This document shows positions 44,801 to 53,390 of a DNA stretch of 64,000 nt, in pieces (the stretch's first letter is position 1; every line of letters starts with the position of its first letter). The stretch is from Niveispirillum sp. SYP-B3756. Lineage in GTDB: Bacteria > Pseudomonadota > Alphaproteobacteria > Azospirillales > Azospirillaceae. Made by a program: the position numbers and the translations under genes. The DNA is taken from the NCBI RefSeq assembly GCF_009495745.1, contig NZ_WIDQ01000001.1, forward strand, positions 735,234 to 799,233, given 5' to 3'. Under the pieces are notes generated by a model. It searched no databases, had not been told where the DNA came from, and worked only from the letters and a program-made list of their open reading frames with translations.

Positions 44801-45829
44801 ATGTCCCGTAAATCCTGGCTGATCCTTCCCCTTTGCCTGCCCCTGCTGGGTCTGGCTGCTCTGGCGCGTCCGCCGGCTGATCCCGATCTGGTGGTGCGCT
44901 ATCTGCGCATTGGCGTGGTGGAAACCGGCGAGCGGGGCTTTGACATGGGCGCCTCCCTGGCCGCCATGCTGTCGCGCCCGCCGGGAATGCCGGCCTGTGC
45001 CGATGACCGGGCCTGCGGCGTGCCTGGCATGGTGGCGCTGGCCCAAGCCCAAGCGCGCAGTGCCGATATCGTGGCCGATGTGGCAACGGGTCGCCTGGAA
45101 ACCGGGCTGGTGCCGGCCGACCGTGTCTATGCCGCGCGCTGCCAATCCGCCAACCCCGACAACATCACCATTCTGGGGGAAATGTATGACGAGGCGCTGC
45201 ATGTGCTGGTGCGCACCGATGCCAGGGTCGACAGCATTGCCGGGCTGAAGGGCAAGCGCGTGGCCATCGGCCCCGCCGGCAGCCCCGCCCGGCTGCTGGC
45301 CGACCGCACCCTGTCCGCCCATGGCCTGCGCCGCCAGGATATCCGGGGGGTGGAACTGGCGGGGGAGGAGGCGCTGGCAGCGCTGGCCGATGGCAAGCTG
45401 GATGCGCTGTTCCGCATCGCCGCTGTGCCCGATGCCGCTTTGGCCGATCTGACCGCCCGCACTGATGCCCCGCCTCTGCGCCTGTTGCCGGTGGCCGGTG
45501 ATGCGGTGGGCCGCCTGTCCGGCCTGCATCCGTTCGGTTCCGTCGGCCATATCGACGATGGGGCCTACCCTGGCATCAAGGGGGTGGATACATTGATGCA
45601 GCCGGTGGTCTGGATCGCCGGCCCGGCGGTGGATAAGGATCTGGCCCGCGCCCTGGGCCGCGCCCTGACCAGTACCCCCAACCGCACTGTCTTGCAGAAG
45701 GGCGGTCGGGATGTGCCGTTGCTGCGGCCGGTGGCGCTGCGCATGTCGGCGCCGCTGCATCCGGGGCTGGACGGTTTCTACCGGGTTGACCCCATCACCA
45801 TGGCGTGCCCGCGCGGTGGCCCGCGCTAG
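44801..45829 (+). CDS. TAXI-family TRAP transporter solute receptor
   Basis: 342 aa. ATG 44801 gives a signal peptide (MSRKSWLILPLCLPLLGLAA); ATG 44762 is in frame but adds a non-signal lead. TAXI features: YLRIGVVETGERGFDMGASLAAMLSR, ITILGEMYDEALHVLVRTDARVDSIAGLKGKRVAIGPAGSPARLLADRTL and DALFRIAAVPDAALADL. Such receptors bind a small carboxylate or similar ligand for a TRAP permease. No permease gene is near, so it is an orphan here. Confidence 0.82.
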   Translation: MSRKSWLILPLCLPLLGLAALARPPADPDLVVRYLRIGVVETGERGFDMGASLAAMLSRPPGMPACADDRACGVPGMVALAQAQARSADIVADVATGRLETGLVPADRVYAARCQSANPDNITILGEMYDEALHVLVRTDARVDSIAGLKGKRVAIGPAGSPARLLADRTLSAHGLRRQDIRGVELAGEEALAALADGKLDALFRIAAVPDAALADLTARTDAPPLRLLPVAGDAVGRLSGLHPFGSVGHIDDGAYPGIKGVDTLMQPVVWIAGPAVDKDLARALGRALTSTPNRTVLQKGGRDVPLLRPVALRMSAPLHPGLDGFYRVDPITMACPRGGPR

Positions 45830-45876
45830 GGGGCCTGTCCGCGCGGGGGCCGCGCTGAACTGAAAAGGGTTAGGCT

Positions 45877-47208
45877 TTGAGCGTTTTTCTGCCGCAGGAG
45901 ATCATTCGCACCAAACGCGATGGCGGTGCCTTGACAGCGGCGGAGATCGCCGCCTTCATCACCGGCATCGCCGATGGCAGCGTGTCGGAGGGGCAGGCCG
46001 CCGCCTTCGCCATGGCCGTCTATCTGCGCGGGATGGACCTGCCCGAACGCATCGCCCTGCTGCGCGCCATGACGGCATCGGGCAGCGTGCTGGACTGGCG
46101 GCCCGATGCCCTGCCCGGCCCGGTGCTGGACAAACATTCCACCGGCGGGGTGGGCGACAAGGTCAGCCTGATCCTGGCCCCCATCATCGCCGCCTGCGGC
46201 GGCTTCGTGCCGATGATTTCCGGGCGTGGGCTGGGCCATACCGGCGGCACGCTGGACAAGATGGACGCCATCCCCGGCTATGTCGGCCAGCCTGACACGC
46301 CCTTGCTGCGTCAGGTGGTGGCGTCGGTCGGCTGTGCCATTGTCGGTGCCACGGCGGACATTGCCCCGGCAGACCGGCGGCTTTATGCCATCCGCGATGT
46401 CACGGCCACGGTGGAAAGCGTGGACCTGATCACCGCCTCCATCCTGTCTAAGAAGCTGGCCGCCGGGCTGCAGGGGCTGGTGCTGGATGTGAAATTCGGA
46501 TCCGGCGCCTTCATGCCCGAATATCCCCGCGCGGAAGCGCTGGCCCAGGCGCTGGTGCAAGCCGCCAAGGGGGCCGGCCTGCCCACCGTCGCACTGCTGA
46601 CCGATATGGATCAGGTGCTGGGCGACAGTGCCGGCAATGCGGTGGAGGTGCGGGAATGCCTGACCCTGCTGACCGGCGGTGCCCGCGATGAACGGCTGTG
46701 GCAGGTGACGCGGGCGCAAGCCGCCGAACTGCTGTTGCTGGGCGGGCTGGCTGCCGATCTGGCCGACGCCGAAACCAAGGTTACCCAAGCACTGGATAGC
46801 GGGGCCGCAGCGGAACGTTTCGCCCGCATGGTGACAGCCTTGGGCGGCCCGGCCGACCTGCTGGAGCGGCCCGAGGCCTATCTGGCCCAGGCCCCGGTGA
46901 CCCTGCCGGTCTGGCCCTTGGAAGAGGGGTTCCTGGCGGTCCAGGATGTGCGCGCCATCGGGCTGGCTCTGGTGGGGCTGGGCGGCGGGCGGGTGCGGCC
47001 CAGCGATGGTATTGATGCGGCCGTGGGCCTGACAGGCATGGCACCGTTGGGATCTGTCGTGGGACGGCAGGCCGGTCGCCCGCTGGCCTTGATCCACGCG
47101 CGCAGCGCCGATGCAGCATCAGAGGCTGCCAGCACCATTGCCAAAGCCTGCCGGATTTCCCATACCATCGTCACCAACCGACATCCGGTGGCCGACCGCA
47201 TCGGCTGA
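45877..47208 (+). CDS. deoA: thymidine phosphorylase
   Basis: 443 aa, pyrimidine salvage: thymidine plus phosphate to thymine and deoxyribose-1-phosphate. Seen: FLPQEIIRTKRDGGALTAAEI, the phosphate-binding LDKHSTGGVGDKVSLILAPI, SGRGLGHTGGTLDKMDAIPGY and DVKFGSGAFM. The start is TTG 45877; there is no ATG nearby at the family's N-terminus. It begins 47 bp after the TAXI receptor gene. Confidence 0.95.
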   Translation: MSVFLPQEIIRTKRDGGALTAAEIAAFITGIADGSVSEGQAAAFAMAVYLRGMDLPERIALLRAMTASGSVLDWRPDALPGPVLDKHSTGGVGDKVSLILAPIIAACGGFVPMISGRGLGHTGGTLDKMDAIPGYVGQPDTPLLRQVVASVGCAIVGATADIAPADRRLYAIRDVTATVESVDLITASILSKKLAAGLQGLVLDVKFGSGAFMPEYPRAEALAQALVQAAKGAGLPTVALLTDMDQVLGDSAGNAVEVRECLTLLTGGARDERLWQVTRAQAAELLLLGGLAADLADAETKVTQALDSGAAAERFARMVTALGGPADLLERPEAYLAQAPVTLPVWPLEEGFLAVQDVRAIGLALVGLGGGRVRPSDGIDAAVGLTGMAPLGSVVGRQAGRPLALIHARSADAASEAASTIAKACRISHTIVTNRHPVADRIG

Positions 47209-47241
47209 GTATCGGAAAGCCGCGCAGAACATTCCAAGGAA

Positions 47242-47712
47242 ATGACCGCCACCATGATCAAGATCGTCCGCGCCAAGTTCCACGGCATCCGGGTTACCGG
47301 CGCCGATCTCAATTATCACGGCTCCATCACGTTGGACCCGGAACAGTGCGCCCTGGCCGGCATCTATCCGCTGGAATTCGTGGAAATCTGGAACAAGAGC
47401 AGTGGTGCCCGCATCTCCACCTATGTGATTTTCGGCGAACCGGGCTCCAAGGCCTGTGTGCTGAACGGGGCCGCCGCCCGCACTTGCCAGAAGGGGGATG
47501 AGGTGATCATCGCCGCTTCCGCCAGCGTCACCCCGGACCAGCTTTACAGCATCAAGCCCAAGGTGCTGACCTTCCATGCCGATAACAGCGTGGACCGGGT
47601 GCTGGAATATGATGTGTTCAAGGGCCCGGAACGCGATTTCGATTTCCGCACCCTGGACATCACCGATGGCCGCGATGCGGCGGTGGAACTCCAGGTGCCG
47701 ATCAAGAATTGA
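47242..47712 (+). CDS. panD: aspartate 1-decarboxylase proenzyme
   Basis: 156 aa. Makes beta-alanine for pantothenate/CoA. The pyruvoyl precursor site is Gly27-Ser28 in [11 protein letters not shown], with the conserved Lys12 and Arg/Tyr region ([40 protein letters not shown]). The C-terminal 30 residues extend beyond the E. coli enzyme (126 aa). It self-cleaves to form the active cofactor. Located 33 bp after deoA. Confidence 0.9.
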   Translation: MTATMIKIVRAKFHGIRVTGADLNYHGSITLDPEQCALAGIYPLEFVEIWNKSSGARISTYVIFGEPGSKACVLNGAAARTCQKGDEVIIAASASVTPDQLYSIKPKVLTFHADNSVDRVLEYDVFKGPERDFDFRTLDITDGRDAAVELQVPIKN

Positions 47713-47789
47713 TAAGGGGGGCGGGTGCCAACGGCGCACGCCCCCAACAGCGTTCACGCTGAAACCATGCGGCTTTTCCAGCCCTTTAA

Positions 47790-47863
47790 CCGTCATTCCC
47801 GCCTTCGCGGGAATGACGGAAATGGAATGGTAAGGTTCTGAAAAAGAAGAGCAATCTTCCAGA
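47790..47863 (+). repeat. REP-like palindrome with conserved tail
   Basis: Palindrome CCGTCATTCCCGCC with its complement (47790-47819) plus the tail GGTAAGGTTCTGAAAAAG to CTTCCAGA, matching copies at 30057 and 56882. It lies between convergent panD and marC. Confidence 0.75.
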
Positions 47864-47869
47864 CACCCC

Positions 47870-48502
47870 TTACCGCATAATCCCGCTCTCAATAATCCCA
47901 TCGATGACGAACTGACAGGCCAGCGCCGTCAGCAGGATACCCAGCACCCGGTTGATCACATTGATCCCGGTGACGCCCAGCAGCTTGGACACCTCGCCCG
48001 CGAACAGCAGGCAGACCAGGGTGGAGAGCAGCACCAGCGCCAGCACCCCCAGCACCGCCACCTGCATCAGCGGGTCACCCTGGGCGCGACCCATCAGCAG
48101 CACGGTGGAGGTCATGGCCCCCGGCCCGGCGATCAGCGGGATGGCCAGCGGGAAGACCGAGATATCGGCGCGGTGCCGCGCCTCCTGCTTTTCATCCTCC
48201 GTCGCGGTGCGCAGGCCGCTTTCACGCGCGAACACCATTTCAATGGCCACCAGCAACAGCAGCACGCCGCCGGCAATGCGGAAGGCCGCCGTGCTGATAC
48301 CCAGCGATTTCAGCAGCAGGTCGCCGACAAAGGCAAAGCCGAACAGCAGGATGGTGCCGATGGTCACGCCCTTGATGGCCGTGCGGCGGCGCAGACGGGT
48401 GTCCATGCCCGCCGTCAGGCCGGCAAACATCGGCCCCAGCCCGATCGGGTCGATGGTGACAAAGAAGGCGATGAAGGTGGAAAGCAGGAAGTCGGAGGAC
48501 AT
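47870..48502 (-). CDS. marC: MarC family integral membrane protein
   Basis: 210 aa with six predicted spans, including FLLSTFIAFFVTIDPIGLGPMF, GTILLFGFAFVGDLLLKSLG, IAGGVLLLLVAIEMVFA and FPLAIPLIAGPGAMTSTVLLM, the conserved MarC/UPF0056 pattern. ATG 48502 is used; an upstream TTG/GTG (48517) is possible. Function is unresolved despite the historical name. It is convergent with panD and divergent from scoA. Confidence 0.9.
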   Translation of the reverse strand: MSSDFLLSTFIAFFVTIDPIGLGPMFAGLTAGMDTRLRRRTAIKGVTIGTILLFGFAFVGDLLLKSLGISTAAFRIAGGVLLLLVAIEMVFARESGLRTATEDEKQEARHRADISVFPLAIPLIAGPGAMTSTVLLMGRAQGDPLMQVAVLGVLALVLLSTLVCLLFAGEVSKLLGVTGINVINRVLGILLTALACQFVIDGIIESGIMR

Positions 48503-48633
48503 TTTCACAGGCACCAAGGCTTAAAAAAGCTGCTGTAACGCCAAGCCCCCCACCCTGTCCACCCACCGGACAAGCAGCCGTCCCATGCCATGGCACCACC
48601 GCCATGACAGCCAGAATTCCGCCGCATGGCAAG

Positions 48634-48711
48634 TTATCCACAGCAAATTCATCAATGGATGAATTGTTAGCACTGTGTCAGATTGACAGGGTGCGGGCCT
48701 GAGCATATCCC
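48634..48711 (+). promoter_or_regulatory. scoAB promoter region with DnaA box and two palindromes
   Basis: In order: a perfect DnaA box TTATCCACA (48634-48642), the palindrome AATTCATC-AATG-GATGAATT (48646-48665), TGTCA-GAT-TGACA (48676-48688), and a consensus -35 TTGACA (48683-48688) with TATCCC 17 bp later (48706-48711). The second palindrome overlaps the -35 box, so a repressor could act there. Confidence 0.55.
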
Positions 48712-48801
48712 CATCCATGGCAGGTGGGTGGTAGAATGCCCGCGCAGCCGCAACCCGATGCATTGACCGGGCCAACGATAGGGAGGCCGACAGGAGATCC
48801 G

Positions 48802-49503
48802 ATGAGCAAGAAGGTCTATCCTGATGCCGTCGCCGCCTTGGCGGGCGTATTGCGCGACGACATGACCATCATGGCCGGGGGCTTCGGCCTGTGCGGCATT
48901 CCCGAAAACCTGATCGCCGCCATCAAACTGTCGGGCGTGAAGGGCTTGACGGTGATTTCCAACAATGCCGGCGTCGATGGCTTTGGCCTGGGCCAGCTTT
49001 TGGAAACCAAACAGATCGCCAAGATGGTCTCCTCCTATGTCGGGGAGAACAAGCTGTTCGCGCAACAATATCTGTCGGGTGAACTGGCGCTGGAATTCAA
49101 CCCCCAGGGCACGCTGGCCGAACGCATCCGCGCCGGCGGGGCCGGCATCCCCGCCTTCTTCACCAAGACGGGTGTCGGCACCCTGGTGGCGGAAGGCAAG
49201 GAACTGCGCCAGTTCGATGGCGAAACCTATGTGATGGAAAGCTGGCTGCGCGCCGATCTGGCCATCGTGAAGGCCTGGAAGGGCGACACGGAAGGCAACC
49301 TGATCTATCGCAAGACGGCGCGCAACTTTAACCCGATGATGGCCATGGCCGGCAAGATCACCGTGGCGGAGGTGGAGCAGTTGGTCAATGTCGGCACCAT
49401 CGACCCGGACCATGTGCACACGCCCGGCATCTTCGTGCAGCGCATCATCGAGGGCAGCCACGAGAAGCGCATCGAACAGCGCACCACGCGTAAGCGCGAT
49501 TAA
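48802..49503 (+). CDS. scoA: 3-oxoacid CoA-transferase subunit A
   Basis: 233 aa. With ScoB moves CoA from succinyl-CoA to acetoacetate for ketone-body or PHB use. Seen: IMAGGFGLCGIPENLIAAI, TVISNNAGVDGFGLGQLL, GAGIPAFFTKTGVGTLVAEGKE and the C-terminal LVNVGTIDPDHVHTPGIFVQRI. ATG 48802 has CAGGAGATCC upstream. scoB follows after 128 bp, an unusually wide gap filled by a structured repeat. Confidence 0.95.
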   Translation: MSKKVYPDAVAALAGVLRDDMTIMAGGFGLCGIPENLIAAIKLSGVKGLTVISNNAGVDGFGLGQLLETKQIAKMVSSYVGENKLFAQQYLSGELALEFNPQGTLAERIRAGGAGIPAFFTKTGVGTLVAEGKELRQFDGETYVMESWLRADLAIVKAWKGDTEGNLIYRKTARNFNPMMAMAGKITVAEVEQLVNVGTIDPDHVHTPGIFVQRIIEGSHEKRIEQRTTRKRD

Positions 49504-49611
49504 CCCGATGCCCGCCCTGGCGGGCGTCGGGTAGGCCGGCGACTGCCGGCCCGCGCCACGTGGCGCGCAAGCCAAGGGCGCGGATGCGCCCGCCCGGCGC
49601 CTGAGGGAACA
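49504..49611 (+). repeat. multi-hairpin repeat family, copy B, between scoA and scoB
   Basis: Four successive stems: CCCGATGCCCGCC/GGCGGGCGTCGGG, GGCCGG-CGACTG-CCGGCC, GCGCCACGTGGCGC and GGGCGCGGATGCGCCC, with the linker GCAAGCCAAG between stems 3 and 4 and the end GCCCGGCGCCTGAGGGAACA. The linker and end are shared with the copy at 54138 while the stem sequences differ but still pair. Confidence 0.75.
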
Positions 49612-49631
49612 AGGACCAAGGAGACAGCAAT

Positions 49632-50306
49632 ATGGCTTGGACCCGCGATGAAATGGCCGCCCGCGCTGCGAAGGAACTGCGCGACGGTTTTTATGTCAAT
49701 CTGGGTATCGGTATCCCGACCCTGGTGGCGAACTATATCCCTGCCGGGATGCATGTCACCTTGCAGTCGGAAAATGGCATGTTGGGCATGGGCCCCTTCC
49801 CGTTTGAGGGGGAAGAGGATGCCGACCTGATCAATGCCGGCAAGCAGACCATCACCGAACTGCCCTATAGCAGCTATTTCAGCAGTGCCGACAGCTTCGC
49901 CATGATCCGTGGCGGCCATATCGACCTGTCGGTGCTGGGCGCCATGCAGGTGGCCGCCAATGGCGATCTGGCCAATTGGATGATCCCCGGCAAGATGGTC
50001 AAGGGCATGGGCGGTGCCATGGATCTGGTGGCCGGCGTCAAGAAGGTGGTGGTGGTGATGGAACATTGCGCCGTCGATAAGAAGACGGGCGCCTTGGAAC
50101 CCAAGCTGCTGAAGGAATGCAACCTGCCGCTGACCGGTACGCGTGTGGTTGATCTGGTGGTGACTGACCTGGGCGTGTTCAGCATCGACAAGCATGGCCA
50201 TGGCAAGCCGACCCTGATCGAACTGGCCCCCGGCGTGACGCTGGAGGAAATCAAGAGCAAGACGGAAGCCGAGTTCGACGTGGCGGAAAGCCTGTTCGCG
50301 GCCTGA
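49632..50306 (+). CDS. scoB: 3-oxoacid CoA-transferase subunit B
   Basis: 224 aa. Carries the catalytic Glu in [15 protein letters not shown] and the family blocks [42 protein letters not shown] and [19 protein letters not shown] 49632 has AAGGAGAC 6 nt upstream. Forms the active transferase with ScoA. Confidence 0.95.
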   Translation: MAWTRDEMAARAAKELRDGFYVNLGIGIPTLVANYIPAGMHVTLQSENGMLGMGPFPFEGEEDADLINAGKQTITELPYSSYFSSADSFAMIRGGHIDLSVLGAMQVAANGDLANWMIPGKMVKGMGGAMDLVAGVKKVVVVMEHCAVDKKTGALEPKLLKECNLPLTGTRVVDLVVTDLGVFSIDKHGHGKPTLIELAPGVTLEEIKSKTEAEFDVAESLFAA

Positions 50307-50314
50307 CGACAAGG

Positions 50315-50350
50315 CCCCCGGCGCTGGATTGTCCCCGCCGGGGGTATGTT
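50315..50350 (+). terminator. terminator-like hairpin after scoB
   Basis: CCCCCGGCG (50315-50323) pairs with CGCCGGGGG (50336-50344), followed by TATGTTT. It begins 8 bp after the scoB stop. Confidence 0.6.
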
Positions 50351-50460
50351 TCCCCCTCTCTTTGGCGTTACACCGCAGCCCTGCGCATGAACAGGGTGGC
50401 CCCCCGCCGATAGCTGTGTTAATCAGCCGGCTTCGTCAAAGGGCAGAATCCATCACCCCG

Positions 50461-51414
50461 ATGCACTTCCTTGAATTTGAAAAGCCGATCGCGGAACTGG
50501 AATCCAAGATCGAGGAACTGCGCCATCTGGCCGATGGCGGCGACCTGAACATCGCCGACGAGGTCAAGAAGCTGCAGGACAAGGTGGACAAGCTGCTGCG
50601 CTCCACCTACGCCAAGCTGACCCCGGCGCAAAAGGTGCAGGTGGCCCGCCACCCGAACCGGCCGCACTGTCTGGATTACATCAACGCGCTGATCAGCGAT
50701 TTCACGCCCCTGGCCGGTGACCGGCTGTTCGGCGAAGATCGCGCCATTGTCGGCGGGCTGGGCCGTTTCCGGGGCCGTTCCGTGGTCGTGATCGGCCAGG
50801 AAAAGGGCAACGACACGGAAAGCCGCGTGCGGCACAATTTCGGCATGGCCAAGCCCGAAGGGTATCGCAAGGCCCAGCGCCTGATGCAGATGGCCGACCG
50901 GTTCCATCTGCCGGTGATCTCCCTGGTTGATACGGCCGGTGCCTTCCCCGGCGTTTCGGCGGAAGAACGCGGGCAGGCCGAAGCCATCGCCAAATCGATT
51001 GAAACCTGTCTGCGCCTGAAGGTGCCAATGGTTTCCACCATCATCGGTGAGGGCGGGTCCGGCGGGGCCATTGCCATTGCCGCCGCCGACCGCGTGCTGA
51101 TGCTGGAACATTCGATCTATTCGGTGATCTCGCCCGAGGGCTGCGCCGGTATCCTGTGGCGGTCTGCGGCCAATGCCGCTGATGCCGCCCAGGCCCTGCG
51201 CCTGACCGCACAGGATCTGAAGGATCTGGCCGTCATTGACCGCGTGGTGCAGGAACCCATCGGCGGCGCCCATCGCCGCCGGGAAGAGACCATCCACGCG
51301 CTGGGCAATGCCATTGAGGACGCGCTGGAAGGGCTGCGCGGGGTGGATGGCGGTACGCTGCGCCATAACCGCCGCCAGAAATTCCTGGATATGGGCCAGA
51401 AGGGCCTGAGCTGA
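50461..51414 (+). CDS. accA: acetyl-CoA carboxylase carboxyltransferase subunit alpha
   Basis: 317 aa. Half of the carboxyltransferase that makes malonyl-CoA. The N-terminal helix pair ([22 protein letters not shown]) and the crotonase-like core with [75 protein letters not shown] are present. ATG 50461 matches the family start. Followed by the tandem 260-bp repeats. Confidence 0.96.
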   Translation: MHFLEFEKPIAELESKIEELRHLADGGDLNIADEVKKLQDKVDKLLRSTYAKLTPAQKVQVARHPNRPHCLDYINALISDFTPLAGDRLFGEDRAIVGGLGRFRGRSVVVIGQEKGNDTESRVRHNFGMAKPEGYRKAQRLMQMADRFHLPVISLVDTAGAFPGVSAEERGQAEAIAKSIETCLRLKVPMVSTIIGEGGSGGAIAIAAADRVLMLEHSIYSVISPEGCAGILWRSAANAADAAQALRLTAQDLKDLAVIDRVVQEPIGGAHRRREETIHALGNAIEDALEGLRGVDGGTLRHNRRQKFLDMGQKGLS

Positions 51415-51431
51415 CCCGGTGACGGGGCCGG

Positions 51432-51691
51432 CTGTGGACTCAAGCGGCCGATTCGGTTATAGTCGGAAGCAGGTGGAACGGTACTTGCGATACCATTCCA
51501 CCCACTCCTAGGACCGACCCACGCTGATGATGACGTGCAACACACGCCGCCGCCAGACGGGGATACGGAGCACCAGGAGCCACGACATTTTACTCATGTC
51601 GTCACCTCCGAGTACGGCGGGCCGGCCTATTCCGGTCCGCCGTTTTCATTTCTGCATGACATAAAAGAGAAAGCCAACAGGGTTTCCCGTT
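51432..51691 (-). repeat. tandem 260-bp repeat, copy 1
   Basis: 260 bp, aligned without gaps to 51721-51980 and about 90% identical by eye. The best-conserved part is the small minus-strand reading frame with its ribosome site and hairpins. A G-U to A-U change in the 51615-51642 hairpin stem keeps the pairing. Confidence 0.9.
51508..51597 (-). CDS. 29-residue hydrophobic/basic peptide, repeat copy 1
   Basis: Starts MSKMSWLLVLRIPVWRRR, then a second hydrophobic stretch (VLHVIISVG) and TAG. The Shine-Dalgarno sequence is nearly perfect (GGAGGTG 5 nt before ATG). It and the start codon can fold into ACGACAT/ATGTCGT plus GGAG/CTCC, which would block translation until opened. Copy 2 encodes the same length, with only three residue changes (Ser2 to Gln, Ile to Val, Ser29 to Ala). 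No family recognised. The structure resembles small toxin or leader genes; not proven to be expressed. Confidence 0.5.
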   Translation of the reverse strand: MSKMSWLLVLRIPVWRRRVLHVIISVGRS

Positions 51692-51720
51692 GAAGGGGAG
51701 TGCTGGGTGGAACTGGCTGA

Positions 51721-51980
51721 CTGTGGACTCAAGCCGCCGATTCGGTTATCGTCGGAAGCAGGTGGAACGGTACTCGTAATACCGTCCCACCCACTCCTAG
51801 GCCCGACCCACGCTGATGACGACGTGCAACACACGCCGCCGCCAGACGGGGATACGGAGCACCAGGAGCCACGACATTTTCTGCATGTCGTCACCTCCGA
51901 GTACGGCGGACCGGCCCATTCCGGTCCGCCGTTTTCATTTCTGCATGACATAAAAGAGAACGCCAACTGGGTTTCCCGTT
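51721..51980 (-). repeat. tandem 260-bp repeat, copy 2
   Basis: Same length as copy 1, starting 289 bp later. The hairpin GGCGGACCGG/CCGGTCCGCC (51904-51931) is followed on the plus strand by GTTTTCATTT, so it could end a plus-strand RNA antisense to the small ORF. The HK gene stop lies 27 bp beyond its end. Confidence 0.9.
51797..51886 (-). CDS. 29-residue hydrophobic/basic peptide, repeat copy 2
   Basis: Starts MQKMSWLLVLRIPVWRRR and ends VGRA then TAG. GGAGGTG lies 5 nt before ATG. The stem 51871-51877 with 51885-51891 plus outer GGAG/CTCC (51865-51868 with 51895-51898) hides ribosome site and start codon. The seven-base loop, not the stem, carries the differences from copy 1. It may be transcribed on its own or as a downstream part of the kinase message (gap 121 bp). 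Confidence 0.5.
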   Translation of the reverse strand: MQKMSWLLVLRIPVWRRRVLHVVISVGRA

Positions 51981-52007
51981 ATGGGGGAAACACCCTGCTC
52001 TCTTACG

Positions 52008-53390
52008 TCACCCCGGAAAGCGCAGGCTGACGCGCAGACCGGGGGGTTCCATGCCGGGGCGGTGATCATCCAGCAGCAGGTCGGCATCATGCAGCCGGGC
52101 AACAGCGGCCACCAGGGACAGGCCCAGCCCATGGCCCGGCGTACCGCGATGCGCCTCCAGCCGGACAAAACGTTCCAGCACCTTGTCCCGCTGGTCAGCG
52201 GGGATGCCGGGGCCATCATCGGCCACGCTCAACAGGGGCCGCCCGCTGGCCAGATCATGGCCCGCCGCCACCTGTACATGCCCGCCGGGGCTGGCGTACT
52301 TCACGGCGTTTTCCACCAGATTGCTGGCCAGTTGGGCCAGCAATTGCCGGCTGCCACTGACACTGACCGGATCGGCATTGACCAGTTCCAGGGTCAGGCC
52401 CTTTTCTTCTGCCAGCGGTTCATAAAGCTCCGCCACCTCCGCCACCAGGGCGGACAGGTCCACCGGCTCGAAATCCGCCCGCGCCCGGCCGGTTTCCGCC
52501 GCCGCAATGGTCAGGATGGCGTTGAACACGCCCAGCAGCCGGTCGATCTCCGCAATTGCCTGTTCCAGCGTGGCGGCCTGGGCATCCGGCAGGTCGGGTT
52601 CCAGTTGCGCCAGTTCCAGCCGGGCGCGCAGGCGGGACAAGGGCGTGCGCAGATCATGCGCCACATTGTCCGTCACCTGCCGCATCCCCAGCATCAGGCG
52701 CCCGATCTCATCCAACATGCGGTTCAGCTTGGTGACCAGCCGGTCGATCTCATCGCCCGATCCCGTCACCTCCAGCCGGTCGGCGAAGGAACCGGCGGTG
52801 ATGCGGTCGATGGTGCGGTTGATCTTCTCCACCCGCTCCGCCACCCGCCGGCTCATATAGACAGCCCCGATGGTGCCAATGACCAGGGCCAGGGAGACGG
52901 CCCAGATCATGCCCAGCAGGATTTGCCCGCGCAGCAGGTAACGGTCGGTCATGTCATGCCCGACCAGCAGCCAGCCCAGATCATGCACCGGCAGGATGAT
53001 GGCGACGGCAGAGCGTTTGCGCCCTGGCTCCCCCCGATTCTTGATGTCGAATTCGATCCAGCCGGCGGCCGTATTAGGCAAGGGCCAGTTGGCCAGATTG
53101 CCGGCGATGATCTCCCCCGTCGGGCTGGCGACGGCATAGATCATGTCGGTACGGTGGTCCCCTGCCCGTTCAGAGATCAAGCGCAGCAGGCCGATCCGCC
53201 CGCGATCATTCATCGCGTTGGACAGTTCCTGCACCTCCCGCAGCACGGTTTCTTCCGTGTGGCGGTTGATGAAGCCGGCCGTGAACCAATAGACCACGGC
53301 CAGCACCACCACCACCGACAGGGTGAACAGCCCCAGATGGAAGGCGGCCAACCGGAAGGTGGTGGTGCGCAGAAAGCTAAACCGGCTCAC
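52008..53390 (-). CDS. two-component sensor histidine kinase
   Basis: 460 aa from GTG 53390 (another GTG at 53411 is possible); either start overlaps the response-regulator end. Two spans (FHLGLFTLSVVVVLAVVYWF and ILLGMIWAVSLALVIGTIGAVY) enclose a periplasmic sensor of about 120 residues. A HAMP region (ERVEKINRTIDRITAG), the phosphoacceptor DNVAHDLRTPLSRLRARLE, N box ASNLVENAVKYAS, DDGPGIP and GHGLGLSLVAAVARLH follow. Pairs with the adjacent OmpR-type regulator. The signal is unknown; closeness to degP suggests envelope stress (inference). Confidence 0.92.
   Translation of the reverse strand: MSRFSFLRTTTFRLAAFHLGLFTLSVVVVLAVVYWFTAGFINRHTEETVLREVQELSNAMNDRGRIGLLRLISERAGDHRTDMIYAVASPTGEIIAGNLANWPLPNTAAGWIEFDIKNRGEPGRKRSAVAIILPVHDLGWLLVGHDMTDRYLLRGQILLGMIWAVSLALVIGTIGAVYMSRRVAERVEKINRTIDRITAGSFADRLEVTGSGDEIDRLVTKLNRMLDEIGRLMLGMRQVTDNVAHDLRTPLSRLRARLELAQLEPDLPDAQAATLEQAIAEIDRLLGVFNAILTIAAAETGRARADFEPVDLSALVAEVAELYEPLAEEKGLTLELVNADPVSVSGSRQLLAQLASNLVENAVKYASPGGHVQVAAGHDLASGRPLLSVADDGPGIPADQRDKVLERFVRLEAHRGTPGHGLGLSLVAAVARLHDADLLLDDHRPGMEPPGLRVSLRFPG

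Noticed and set aside
44210-45760. 516-codon minus-strand open frame
   Set aside because: Lies antisense to the TAXI receptor and the 120-aa gene; no family features, and its start lies in a shadow stretch.
48634-48642. Replication origin
   Set aside because: A single DnaA box without a cluster, AT-rich unwinding region or origin-linked genes is not enough.
51815-51952. Plus-strand 45-codon frame conserved in both tandem repeats (about 51526-51663 in copy 1)
   Set aside because: It has no Shine-Dalgarno sequence and changes between copies are not conservative; the minus-strand 29-codon frame explains the conservation better.
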